Shown: in pieces, positions 15,648 to 22,961 of the stretch | Numbering within the stretch: the first letter of the stretch is position 1 | How the letters are laid out: the number at the start of each line of letters is the position of its first letter | From: JAEUMD01 sp937950105 | Lineage (GTDB): Bacteria > Pseudomonadota > Alphaproteobacteria > Rhizobiales > Hyphomicrobiaceae | Length of the DNA: 33,694 bases | Direction of reading: 5' to 3' | Assembly: GCA_036821845.1 (NCBI GenBank) | Contig: DAISIT010000028.1 | Coordinates: 1 to 33,694, forward strand | Made by a program: the position numbers and the translations under genes | Notes under the pieces: generated by a model | What the model saw: only the letters and a program-made list of their open reading frames with translations | Told to the model about the DNA's origin: nothing | The model's database searches: none

Positions 15648-16550
15648 TCAGCCGACGATGCTGCGCGCCAGCTTGAAGGCGTCGCGGAAGTCGAACTGAA
15701 CCGGCTTGTCCGACGCGATCATCTGCTTGAACAGGCCCGACTCCGTCTTGTACTTGACGTCGCCGATGGCGAGCGGGCCCACGCCCAGCGCCGCGCAGCC
15801 GGGCAGCGGCTCGCCGTTCATGAACAAACCCATGCCCTCGACGCCGGCCGGCGGCACCGCATTGACGTCGGCGATCACCTTGAGGTTCTTCGCCAGCTCC
15901 TTGTGCTCCTTGGAGACCACCTGCACGCCGGCGGCGGCGGCGGCGAAGATCACCTCGGCGTTGGCGATGATGTCACGCTTCTGGTCGTCGGTCTCGCCCG
16001 GGACCGCCTCGAGGTCGACGCCGAAGCGCTCCTTGGAGATCGTGGCCGACTTGATGACGCGGTCGACGCCACGATGCGCGACGAGCTGCACGTCGGCACC
16101 TTCGAGCGCGGCGATGATGGAGGAGGCGAAGCCGACCACGCCGGTGGCGCCGAACACGGCGACCTTCACGCCCTTCCAGTCACGGTTGAACTTCGTCTTC
16201 AGCACTTTCTCGACGCAGGCGACCATCGCCGCCGCGGTGGTGAAGGAGCCGGCCGGATCGGCGAACACGGAAAGCTCGAACGGCGGCACCATGGCCTCCT
16301 TCGCCGCCTTCATCATGTCGAGCGCCAGAAGCGCATCCTTGCCGCCGATGAACACACCGGTCTGCGGGCCGTAGTTCGGCGGACGCGAGAAGATCGCGTC
16401 CTGCACCAGCGCCGTGACCTTCTTCAGCTCGACGTGCGTATAAGGAATGATGACCTTGAAGCCGGCGTCGGCGGCCATGTTCACGTCGAACGGACTGACG
16501 TGCTCGCTCGGGTCGAGCATGTGCAGGATTGGGGTGGCTGTCTCGCCCAT
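15648..16550 (-). CDS. mtdB: NAD(P)-dependent methylene-tetrahydromethanopterin dehydrogenase
   Basis: MtdB oxidises methylene-H4MPT to methenyl-H4MPT, reducing NAD(P). The 300-aa protein has an N-terminal H4MPT-binding domain (ILHMLDPSEHVSPFDVNMAADAG; FIGGKDALLALDMMKAAK). Its Rossmann domain has VAVFGATGVVGFASS near 133-147. The SPFDVNMA segment fits MtdB rather than MtdA, as does the position beside mch. The ATG at 16550 follows AAGGAGG by about 9 nt; the upstream in-frame extension has no support. It starts 14 bp after the mptG stop. MtdA or FolD activity is not expected from this context. Confidence 0.94.
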   Translation of the reverse strand: MGETATPILHMLDPSEHVSPFDVNMAADAGFKVIIPYTHVELKKVTALVQDAIFSRPPNYGPQTGVFIGGKDALLALDMMKAAKEAMVPPFELSVFADPAGSFTTAAAMVACVEKVLKTKFNRDWKGVKVAVFGATGVVGFASSIIAALEGADVQLVAHRGVDRVIKSATISKERFGVDLEAVPGETDDQKRDIIANAEVIFAAAAAGVQVVSKEHKELAKNLKVIADVNAVPPAGVEGMGLFMNGEPLPGCAALGVGPLAIGDVKYKTESGLFKQMIASDKPVQFDFRDAFKLARSIVG

Positions 16551-16563
16551 GGGGGTTTCCTCC

Positions 16564-17565
16564 TTATCGACCAATCGTGCCTTCTTCGAAGGCGTCGGCG
16601 TTGCAGGGCTCGATGCGGGCGCCGCCATTGCGGCCGGCGACGATCCTCAGATCGAGCCCGAGGGCTTTAGCGTCTCCTACGAAAGAATGATAGAGGGTAG
16701 TGGCGGCGTCAGGATCGGCGACGAAGGCAAATCCTGTCGGCCCCCACGAACTCTGGCCGATGCCATGCGCGCCGGCAGCCCCGATGCGGCGCATGAGTTC
16801 GCCGACCTTGGGGTTCGACCACATGTCGCCCCCTTGCGCGGCGGCGAAGTGCGCGCCGACGATTTCCTGGATTTCCGCGATCGCGTCACCGAACGGAGCG
16901 ATGTCGTGCTCGACGAGCGCGGGCGCCGCTTTCATCAGGACCAGATGCGCGAGGTGGGCGGCAGTCGCACGCGGCATCGGTTGCAGGCTGGCGAAGGCGC
17001 GCGTCTCACGGTCGCCGTGCACTCCAGTCGCCGCCGGATCGAGCGCGAGGATCACGCGCCAGTCGGCAGGGAAGGGATGCTGCACCAGCACCGGAGGCGG
17101 CCGGTCGTGGGATCCGCGGCCGCCGTCGACGATGAATCCGCCACCGGCGAACGAGGCGATGCCGATGGCGGATCGCCGGCCGCGATCGGCGAGCGCGCCC
17201 ATCAATTCGGCTCCGGGCGTGCGACCGTCGAGGCCGAGGCAGCCGCCAGCAATGGCCAGCGCCAGCTGCGTCCCCGAGCCGAGGCCGGCGTGGGCGGGAA
17301 TGGCGCGCGCGACGTGGACATCGAAGGCGCCGTCGAGCCGCGTCGCCGCCGCGAGTGTGTCGAGAATGGAGAGAACGCGCCGCGCCTCCGGACCGGAGGC
17401 AGAATGTGCGCCGGTCGCCGAGCGGCGCACCACCACCTCGGTCGCCGGCTCGTCGATGGCCAGCCCGACGCTGCCGTAGCGCCGCCCGATCTCGCCGTTG
17501 AGATCGACGAAGCCGAGATGCAGGCGGGCGGGCGCGATGACGCGAAGCGCGCGGCTTTCGCTCAT
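16564..17565 (-). CDS. mptG: Beta-ribofuranosylaminobenzene 5'-phosphate synthase (GHMP family)
   Basis: This enzyme makes the ribosylated ring of H4MPT from phosphoribosyl pyrophosphate and a hydroxy- or amino-benzoate, the first committed step of methanopterin synthesis (also called AfpA/RFAP synthase). The protein (333 aa) starts MSESRALRVIAPARLHLGFVDL, and the GHMP ATP loop reads AIPAHAGLGSGTQLALA near 103-119. A later FAGGGFIVDGG motif and the C-terminal GIGQSSWGPTGFAF glycine loop also fit. An ATG three codons upstream (17574) is an equal start candidate. It heads the mtdB-mch operon; 112 bp separate it from the divergent carbinolamine dehydratase gene. Confidence 0.9.
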   Translation of the reverse strand: MSESRALRVIAPARLHLGFVDLNGEIGRRYGSVGLAIDEPATEVVVRRSATGAHSASGPEARRVLSILDTLAAATRLDGAFDVHVARAIPAHAGLGSGTQLALAIAGGCLGLDGRTPGAELMGALADRGRRSAIGIASFAGGGFIVDGGRGSHDRPPPVLVQHPFPADWRVILALDPAATGVHGDRETRAFASLQPMPRATAAHLAHLVLMKAAPALVEHDIAPFGDAIAEIQEIVGAHFAAAQGGDMWSNPKVGELMRRIGAAGAHGIGQSSWGPTGFAFVADPDAATTLYHSFVGDAKALGLDLRIVAGRNGGARIEPCNADAFEEGTIGR

Positions 17566-17677
17566 AGCGCGCATCGCGCACCCGTCCGGCCGGCTTCGGC
17601 GGGGTTGCACGGAGGCGTCACATCGCTCACGTTCTCTGTCACGCATCAACTCCGGATAATCGGGAAGGAACTCTAGC

Positions 17678-18055
17678 ATGGTCCAGGAGCGGGAAAAGCC
17701 GATGGAAGAGGCCGAGGTCAAGGCCTGGCTCGCGAAAAACCTGCCGAAATGGTCGTACGACGCCGGCTGGATCAAACGCACCTACAAGACGAACAGCTGG
17801 AAAGGCACGCTGATGGTGGTGAATACGGTCGGCCATCTGGCCGAGGCGGCGTGGCACCACCCGGACATGACGCTCTCGTACGCCTGGGTCGAGGTGCGAC
17901 TGATGACGCACACGGCAAAGGGGATCACGCCGAAAGACCTTGCGCTCGCCGCCAAGATCGAGGACGTGGTGCAGTGGCAGCCGGGGACCGAGGGCAAGGG
18001 TCTCGAAGGCACGCCGCAGGGCGACCAGCGCTTCGCCTACATCAAGTACGATTGA
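17678..18055 (+). CDS. 4a-hydroxytetrahydrobiopterin dehydratase homologue (PCD/DCoH)
   Basis: This small pterin-binding protein (125 aa) is of the pterin-4a-carbinolamine dehydratase family. The signature AEAAWHHPDMTLSYAWVEVRL spans about residues 57-77 and has the paired His and Pro of the active site; THTAKGITPKDLALAAKIE follows. No phenylalanine hydroxylase gene is nearby. The gene is divergent from mptG and 70 bp upstream of folK, so a role in H4MPT-related pterin metabolism is more likely than BH4 recycling; this is inference. The N-terminal 10 residues (MVQEREKPME) precede the fold. Confidence 0.88.
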   Translation: MVQEREKPMEEAEVKAWLAKNLPKWSYDAGWIKRTYKTNSWKGTLMVVNTVGHLAEAAWHHPDMTLSYAWVEVRLMTHTAKGITPKDLALAAKIEDVVQWQPGTEGKGLEGTPQGDQRFAYIKYD

Positions 18056-18125
18056 CGGTTTCGAACGAGAACGATGGCGGCGTCGCGGACGCCGTCACAC
18101 CACAACCAGAGGCGGAACGCCCACC

Positions 18126-18641
18126 ATGAGCACCGGCCTGCCGTTCGACGCGATCGTCGCGCTCGGCTCCAATATCGGCGATATCCGCGCCAACATGGCG
18201 CGCGCTCTCGAACTGCTGTGCGAAGCGGGCGATGTACGTGTCGTCGCGCGCTCGCGCGACTTCAAGACGCCGCCGTGGGGCATCACCGATCAGCCGTGGT
18301 TCGCCAACGCCTGCGCCGGCGTCGCCACCGCACTGGGGGCGCGCGAACTGCTCGCGCGCTGCCTCGACGTCGAGCGGCGCATGGGGCGCGTGCGGGCCGA
18401 GAAGTGGGGACCGCGCCTGATCGATCTCGACGTACTGGTACATCGTGAGGGCGCTATCGGCGAGGCCGATCTCTTGCTGCCGCACCCGCGCATCACCGAG
18501 CGCGCGTTCGTGTTGGCACCGCTCGCCGACATTGCGCCGGGGCTGGTTCTCGACGGACGGACGGTCGCCACGTGGCTAGCCCGCGTCGACACGACGGGGG
18601 TCGAGCCATTCGAGGGCTCGCTGGTTCACCCGGCGGGCTGA
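18126..18641 (+). CDS. folK: 6-hydroxymethyl-7,8-dihydropterin pyrophosphokinase
   Basis: FolK transfers pyrophosphate from ATP to 6-hydroxymethyl-dihydropterin, a step shared in principle by folate and methanopterin synthesis. The 171-aa protein has LGSNIGD near residue 15, the WFANACAGV substrate segment, PRLIDLDVLVH with the two Mg-binding Asp residues, and LPHPRITERAFVLAPLADIAP. The ATG at 18126 follows a purine-rich AGAGGCGGA. Here folK sits with PCD beside mptG, not with folP or folB, which suggests it feeds the H4MPT pathway, perhaps besides folate. Confidence 0.93.
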   Translation: MSTGLPFDAIVALGSNIGDIRANMARALELLCEAGDVRVVARSRDFKTPPWGITDQPWFANACAGVATALGARELLARCLDVERRMGRVRAEKWGPRLIDLDVLVHREGAIGEADLLLPHPRITERAFVLAPLADIAPGLVLDGRTVATWLARVDTTGVEPFEGSLVHPAG

Positions 18642-18693
18642 GCCGAGCGGTTTTTTGCAAGCCGGACGAACCAAACCGTCGTATCGCCGCCCC

Positions 18694-18727
18694 AAACGAA
18701 AACGGCGCCACCCGAGGGCAGCGCCGT
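18694..18727 (-). terminator. Terminator of the cytochrome c gene
   Basis: On the minus strand a 7-bp stem (18721-18727 with 18702-18708), extended by an inner CCC/GGG pairing, is followed by TTTTCGTTT. It lies 24 bp after the cytochrome stop and also faces the end of folK. Confidence 0.75.
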
Positions 18728-18751
18728 CGCCGTCATCCTGGCGGATGCGAA

Positions 18752-19117
18752 TTACTTGTTGGTCTCGAGATAGGCGATGAGGTCCTTGCGGTCCTTCTCA
18801 TCCTTCACGCCGACGAACACCATCTTGTTGCCGGGGATGAATGCCTTCGGGTCAGCGAGATAGCCGTCCAGCGTCGCCGCATCCCAGGTCTTGCCCGAGT
18901 TCTTCATGGCGTCCGAGTAGTTGAAGCCCTCGACGGTGCCAGCCTTGCGGCCGACGATGCCGTTGAGCTGCGGACCGACCTTGTTCTTCGCGTCCGGGCC
19001 GACGGCGTGGCACGCGAGGCACTTCTTGAACACGGCCTTGCCGGCCTCGGCATCCTGAGCCGACGCGACCGACGGCAGAGCAGCCAGAAGACCGACCGCC
19101 AGAACCAACTTGCGCAT
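18752..19117 (-). CDS. Class I cytochrome c (c2/c550 type)
   Basis: This is a periplasmic electron carrier (121 aa). Residues 1-20 are a signal peptide ending SVASA, with mature protein starting at Gln21. Haem attachment is CLACH at 33-37, and the distal axial ligand is Met99 in NKMVFVGV. The rest (GPQLNGIVGRKAGTVEGFNYSDAMK; W78; AFIPGNKM) is typical of mitochondrial-type/c2 cytochromes. An in-frame GTG two codons upstream (19123) is closer to AGGAGAGG and could be the true start. It lies beside the pqq operon; transfer of electrons from PQQ enzymes via another cytochrome to the oxidase is possible but not shown. It is not the dedicated MxaG cytochrome cL. Confidence 0.92.
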   Translation of the reverse strand: MRKLVLAVGLLAALPSVASAQDAEAGKAVFKKCLACHAVGPDAKNKVGPQLNGIVGRKAGTVEGFNYSDAMKNSGKTWDAATLDGYLADPKAFIPGNKMVFVGVKDEKDRKDLIAYLETNK

Positions 19118-19208
19118 AGTCACTATTCCTCTCCTAGAACCCGTATGGGGACCAACCTATCGCGGGAGACGGATAGACCTTAAGCCCCTCCCGAGGCAAC
19201 AGTCCTGA

Positions 19209-19238
19209 GCTAGACCGCGACACAGTGCGATGTCTAGC
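19209..19238. promoter_or_regulatory. Inverted repeat upstream of cytochrome c
   Basis: A perfect 7-bp inverted repeat GCTAGAC-N16-GTCTAGC lies 92-121 bp upstream of the cytochrome start. It may be an operator or transcript hairpin; no regulator can be named. Confidence 0.3.
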
Positions 19239-19269
19239 AAGCGCCGTCTGAACCGTCCATGAACTGAAT

Positions 19270-19294
19270 TCCTGATGAAAATCAAACATCAGGA
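19270..19294 (-). terminator. Hairpin after pqqE
   Basis: A perfect 8-bp stem TCCTGATG/CATCAGGA with a 9-nt A-rich loop begins 22 bp beyond the pqqE stop. It is the likely end of the pqq transcript, though the following T run is poor. Confidence 0.5.
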
Positions 19295-19315
19295 TTGCGG
19301 GTTGCCCCCCGGCGG

Positions 19316-20497
19316 TCAGCCTTCGCTCATATGCGGCGTCGTCCCGCCCTTGCCCATGCGGCGATAGACGAATTCCGGCGGCCTGGTGTGGCTCTCGAGC
19401 GCTGCCACCTTGGCCCAGTCCTGGTGCATCGGCGAAAGCGAGCAGGCCGGATCGGTGTTGGTCGCGTCGCCCGTCAGCGCAAAGGCCTGGCAGCGGCAGC
19501 CGCCGTAGTCCTTCTCCTTGCGCGGGCAGCTCTGGCAGGGCTCCTTCATCCAGCTCGTGCCGCGATACTTCTGGAAGGCGTCGCCATTGAGCCAGATGTC
19601 GGCGAGCTTGCGATCACGGACGTTGTCGAAGGTGAAGCCCGGAAGCGATTCCGCCGCGTGGCACGGCAGGACCCTGCCCGAGGGCGTCACGTTCATGACG
19701 CCGCGGCCCCAGCCGCCCATGCAGGGCTTCGGATACTTGGCGTAGTAATCCGGCACGACGAAGTCGATGACGAGGATACCCTTGAGGCGTTCCTTGGCTT
19801 CCTCGACGATCTCGGCGGTGCGCTGGAAATCCTCCAGCGTCGGCATCAACGCGGCGCGGTTCTTCAAAGCCCACGCGTAATATTGAATGTGCGCCACCTC
19901 GAGGCGGCCGGCGCCGACCTCGACGGAATAGTCGATGATCGCCTTCATCGAGTGGATGTTCTGGCGATGCATCGGCGCGTTGATGGTCAGCGGCAGGCCG
20001 AGGTCCTTCACCCAGCGCGCCACTTCCCGCTTCTTCGCCGAGCCGCCCTTGTAGGCGGCGATGCGGTCGGCATTCTCCGGATCGACATCCTGGATCGAGA
20101 GCTGCACGTGATCGAGGCCGAGGTCGGCGAGCTTCTGCAGCCGCTCCTTCGTCAACAGCACGCCGGCGGTGATCAGGTTCTGGTAGAGCCCGGCCTTCGC
20201 CGCCGTCTCGACGATCTGCTCGAGGTCCTTGCGTGCGGTCGGTTCGCCGCCCGAGAGGTGGATCTGCAGGATGCCGAGGTCGGCCGCCTGACGCATCACG
20301 TCCTGCCATTCGGCCGTGGAGAGTTCGATGTTGGTGCGCTCGAGCTCCAGCGGATTGGAGCAGTACGGGCACTGCAGCGGGCAGCGGTGCGTCAGCTCCG
20401 CGAGCAGGCCGACGGGGGCGCGCGCGCAGACCGGCTCCGGCTGCAGCTCGACCGCGTGCGAGGACGTGTTGATTTCCTTGGTGATGATCTCGTTCAT
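19316..20497 (-). CDS. pqqE: PQQ biosynthesis radical SAM enzyme PqqE
   Basis: PqqE forms the Glu-Tyr carbon-carbon cross-link in the PqqA peptide, with PqqD as chaperone. The 393-aa protein has the radical-SAM motif CPLQCPYC (Cys39, 43, 46) and HLSGGEPTARKD shortly after. The C-terminal SPASM region has a Cys cluster (CMGGWGRG, then CQSCPRKEKDYGGCRC) for auxiliary Fe-S clusters. The N-terminus is about 20 residues longer than the core and not conserved. Its ATG overlaps the pqqD stop (ATGA). It is the last gene of the operon. Confidence 0.97.
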   Translation of the reverse strand: MNEIITKEINTSSHAVELQPEPVCARAPVGLLAELTHRCPLQCPYCSNPLELERTNIELSTAEWQDVMRQAADLGILQIHLSGGEPTARKDLEQIVETAAKAGLYQNLITAGVLLTKERLQKLADLGLDHVQLSIQDVDPENADRIAAYKGGSAKKREVARWVKDLGLPLTINAPMHRQNIHSMKAIIDYSVEVGAGRLEVAHIQYYAWALKNRAALMPTLEDFQRTAEIVEEAKERLKGILVIDFVVPDYYAKYPKPCMGGWGRGVMNVTPSGRVLPCHAAESLPGFTFDNVRDRKLADIWLNGDAFQKYRGTSWMKEPCQSCPRKEKDYGGCRCQAFALTGDATNTDPACSLSPMHQDWAKVAALESHTRPPEFVYRRMGKGGTTPHMSEG

Positions 20498-20796
20498 GAC
20501 TTCACCACTCCCTTGTCGGCGAGGTCCTGCAGCATGGCGACGACATCGGTGAGGATGTCAGCGCGCGGCGCCTGATACTCGGTCGCGAGCTGGTCGGCGA
20601 TCTCGCCGACCGTGCGCTGGCCATCGCACTTCTGCAGCACCTCGACGGCGATCGGATCGGGGCTGAATACCCGCTCCGGCGCCAGGATCACCCACACCCC
20701 GCGCCCGGCGTCGTGGCGCAGCTTGATGTGGCGCGGAATGACGATGCGCGTCGCCTCGGTGACGATCAGGCGGGTCGGTTGCGCGGTGCCTGTCAT
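20494..20796 (-). CDS. pqqD: PQQ biosynthesis peptide chaperone PqqD
   Basis: PqqD binds the PqqA precursor and presents it to PqqE. The 100-aa protein is a winged-helix-like RRE domain: RHIKLRHDAGRGVWVILAPERVF near 23-45, then DPIAVEVLQKCDGQRTVGEIADQLA, the usual PqqD pattern. Start and stop overlap pqqC (TGATG) and pqqE (ATGA). It is a separate gene here, unlike the fused pqqC/D of Methylorubrum extorquens. Confidence 0.95.
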   Translation of the reverse strand: MTGTAQPTRLIVTEATRIVIPRHIKLRHDAGRGVWVILAPERVFSPDPIAVEVLQKCDGQRTVGEIADQLATEYQAPRADILTDVVAMLQDLADKGVVKS

Positions 20797-21575
20797 CACA
20801 TGCCCTCCGATCCGCCCTCGGGGCGAAACGCGCCGGGCGGGATGTTGCCCGGCTCGACGTAGGCGTGATGCAGCGCGTCGAGCTGCACCCACAGCACATC
20901 GCATTTGAAGCGCACGGCATCGACGCACGCTTCCTGCTCCTCGCGCGTCGCCGCGTGATCGAGGATGTAGTTCAGCGCGAAGTCGGCGTCGCGCGGCGCC
21001 TGATCGAGGCGGCGGCGGAAATAGGCCATCACCTTGTCGTCGATGAAATCATAGCCTTCGAGCATGCCGGAGATGCGCTCCTTGTGGATCTTCGGCGCAA
21101 ACAGCTCGGTGAGCGAGGAGGCGACCGCGATGGTGAGCGGCTGCTCCCGCACGAAGTTCACATACGCTTCGACGGCGAACTTGGTGGCGGCGAGCGCGCC
21201 CTTGCGGCTGACGACGTAATCCCGGTCGAGGCCAAGGCCGTCGGTCAGCACCAGCCAGCGCTCGATGCCACCCGGCTCGTCGGGGCCCGAGCCGTCATGA
21301 TCGAGGATGCGGTGCATCCACTCGCGGCGCAGTTCGCGATCGTGGCAGCGGCTCATCAGTGCCGCGTCCTTCCGCGGTACCGCCGACTGATAGCAGTAGC
21401 GATTGAGCGCCCACGCCTGAACCTGGCCCTTGTTCAGCTTTCCGCCGTGCAGCAACTTATGGAACGGATGCAGGTCGTGATAGCGATCCGGGCCGACCGC
21501 GCGCACTGCGGCCTCGAACTCGGCGCGGCTCAGCATCGGCCGGGTGTCTGCGGTATTGGTCCGGCGATCACTCAC
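20796..21575 (-). CDS. pqqC: Pyrroloquinoline-quinone synthase PqqC
   Basis: PqqC catalyses the last, cofactor-free oxidative ring closure to PQQ. The 259-aa helical protein (haem-oxygenase-like fold) shows YHDLHPFHKLLHGGKLNKGQ, QAWALNRYCYQSAVPRKDA, and WLVLTDGLGLDRDYV. These hold conserved His, Tyr and Arg residues of the active site. The start follows an overlap with the pqqB stop (ATGA at 21572-21575). Confidence 0.97.
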   Translation of the reverse strand: MSDRRTNTADTRPMLSRAEFEAAVRAVGPDRYHDLHPFHKLLHGGKLNKGQVQAWALNRYCYQSAVPRKDAALMSRCHDRELRREWMHRILDHDGSGPDEPGGIERWLVLTDGLGLDRDYVVSRKGALAATKFAVEAYVNFVREQPLTIAVASSLTELFAPKIHKERISGMLEGYDFIDDKVMAYFRRRLDQAPRDADFALNYILDHAATREEQEACVDAVRFKCDVLWVQLDALHHAYVEPGNIPPGAFRPEGGSEGM

Positions 21576-22504
21576 AGGCGCACCTCCATGCCGTCGTAGC
21601 CGACTTCCCAGCCCGCGGCCTCGGTGGCGCGACGGGCCTCGGAGTTCTCGTCGAGGACGGGGTTCGAGTTGTTGATATGCACGTAGATCTTGCGGGCGAC
21701 GTCGAGCTTGCCCAGCGCCGCGACCGAGCCATCCGGCCCCGAGATCGAGATGTGGCCCATGCGGGCCCCGGTCTTCGGCATCAATCCGGCGTCGATCATC
21801 TCGTTGTCGGTGTAGAGCGTGCCGTCGAAGAACACGAGGCTCGCGCCCTTGAGCCGCGCGGCGAGCTTCGCGTCGACCTCGGCGCAGCCCGGAATATAGA
21901 GGAACGATTTGCCCGTTGCGGGATCTTTGACCTCGAGGCCGATGGTGTCGCCTGCGGTCGAGCCGAAGTTGGCGCCCTGGCTCGCATCTTCGAGATACAA
22001 GGCGATCTTGCCCGGTACCGCGAACGCCGTGATGGTGAGGCCGAGCGCGGCGTCGGCGCCATGCAGCTCGGTCGGCGTATCGAGCGCCAGCTCGCGGCGT
22101 TTGACCTTGCCGGCGTCGAGCACGTTGAAGATCGAGTTGGCGGCGATGGTCGAGAGCACGCGATCGGTGCCGTAGACCGCCAGCGGTTCCATTTCGCGCA
22201 GGTTGATGAGGCCGGAGATGTGGTCGACGTCGCCGTTCGTCACCACGGCGGCCTTGATCGGTGAATTGCGCAGTCCACCGTTGGCGCGGGAGCCGAGTTC
22301 CGGCGTCGCATTGATCTGCTGGCGCAGGTCGGGCGAGGCGTTGAGCAGAACCCAGTCGGTGCCGTCACGGCTGACGGCAAGGGAAGATTGCGTGCGTGGC
22401 CGGAAGCCCGGCTTGCCCGCGCGCACATCGGCGCAGTTGCGGCAGTTGCAATTCCATTGCGGGAATCCGCCGCCCGCGGCCGATCCCAGAACCTTGATGA
22501 TCAT
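21572..22504 (-). CDS. pqqB: PQQ biosynthesis protein PqqB
   Basis: PqqB is a metallo-beta-lactamase-fold hydroxylase acting on the cross-linked Glu-Tyr intermediate. The 310-aa protein begins MIIKVLGSAAGGGFPQWNC, and its NCNCRNC cysteine motif binds structural zinc. NGDVDHISGL near residue 95 holds metal ligands. No strong ribosome site precedes the ATG at 22504. It is separated from pqqA by 140 bp containing two hairpins, the usual arrangement that lets pqqA be made in excess. Confidence 0.95.
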   Translation of the reverse strand: MIIKVLGSAAGGGFPQWNCNCRNCADVRAGKPGFRPRTQSSLAVSRDGTDWVLLNASPDLRQQINATPELGSRANGGLRNSPIKAAVVTNGDVDHISGLINLREMEPLAVYGTDRVLSTIAANSIFNVLDAGKVKRRELALDTPTELHGADAALGLTITAFAVPGKIALYLEDASQGANFGSTAGDTIGLEVKDPATGKSFLYIPGCAEVDAKLAARLKGASLVFFDGTLYTDNEMIDAGLMPKTGARMGHISISGPDGSVAALGKLDVARKIYVHINNSNPVLDENSEARRATEAAGWEVGYDGMEVRL

Positions 22505-22578
22505 GGGATGCCATCTTGAGGATTTCAGCGGCGCGCCGACGCCGCTCGCATGCAGATGAAGGGGTGCAGAAATGGCAA

Positions 22579-22603
22579 CGGCGGTCGAGGGTATCGACCG
22601 CCG
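22579..22603 (-). terminator. Hairpin between pqqA and pqqB (proximal to pqqB)
   Basis: A perfect 10-bp stem (22579-22588 with 22594-22603) closes a 5-nt loop. It is followed on the minus strand by a weak T-rich stretch. It probably acts as a partial terminator or an RNA 3' protector that raises pqqA over pqqBCDE. Confidence 0.6.
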
Positions 22604-22612
22604 CACCCAAAC

Positions 22613-22629
22613 CGCTCACCAGGTGAGCG
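22613..22629. promoter_or_regulatory. Second inverted repeat after pqqA
   Basis: The 17-bp perfect odd palindrome CGCTCACC-A-GGTGAGCG lies 16 bp after the pqqA stop. It could form a 7-bp stem with a 3-nt loop in the transcript, or be a protein-binding site. Confidence 0.5.
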
Positions 22630-22644
22630 AGCTTGTCGACATCA

Positions 22645-22734
22645 TTAGATGACGTCGATCTCAGCCGGGAGGTAGCTCGTAACCTCGAGACCGACTTCCT
22701 GCTCGGAGACCTGCGGCTTCGTCCAAACCTTCAT
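22645..22734 (-). CDS. pqqA: PQQ precursor peptide PqqA
   Basis: This is the ribosomal precursor peptide whose Glu and Tyr side chains become PQQ. The 29-aa peptide ends in YLPAEIDVI, and its modified pair is Glu17 and Tyr21 in the E-V-T-S-Y segment. It is preceded at 7-8 nt by AGGAGG, one of the best ribosome sites in the window. It is the first gene of the pqqABCDE operon, followed by two hairpins before pqqB. Confidence 0.97.
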   Translation of the reverse strand: MKVWTKPQVSEQEVGLEVTSYLPAEIDVI

Positions 22735-22783
22735 GTTTCTTCCTCCTGTTAAAGGTGCCTTCTGATCGGGCTAACCCCGCCGA

Positions 22784-22793
22784 GGGTATACCC
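22784..22793. promoter_or_regulatory. Palindrome in pqqA upstream region
   Basis: The perfect 10-bp palindrome GGGTATACCC lies about 50 bp upstream of the pqqA start, inside the 227-bp region that must hold the pqq promoter. It may be part of a -10 region or an operator; I cannot decide. Confidence 0.3.
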
Positions 22794-22827
22794 ACCAAGA
22801 CGCTCTGTGTCTATGCGATCCAGCTCG

Positions 22828-22881
22828 TCTTAGTCGCGGGGCGCCTTGCATGCCTGCCTCGGCGCGCCGTGTTGACTAAGA
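22828..22881 (-). promoter_or_regulatory. Long dyad upstream of pqqA
   Basis: Perfect 8-bp arms TCTTAGTC (22828-22835) and GACTAAGA (22874-22881) flank GC-rich GGCGC/GCGCC inner arms. It could end the upstream flavoprotein transcript or control pqqA. Confidence 0.35.
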
Positions 22882-22961
22882 GATAAGCAATGTCGCCCCC
22901 CGCCAGCAACTCACGTCTGCTCACGAATTCGTTAGCCTGCACGTGAGCGCCGTCGCGCCGG

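Noticed and set aside
19295..20575. Long plus-strand frame opposite pqqE
   Set aside because: Shadow of pqqE; no motif, and pqqE has its full radical-SAM and SPASM signatures.
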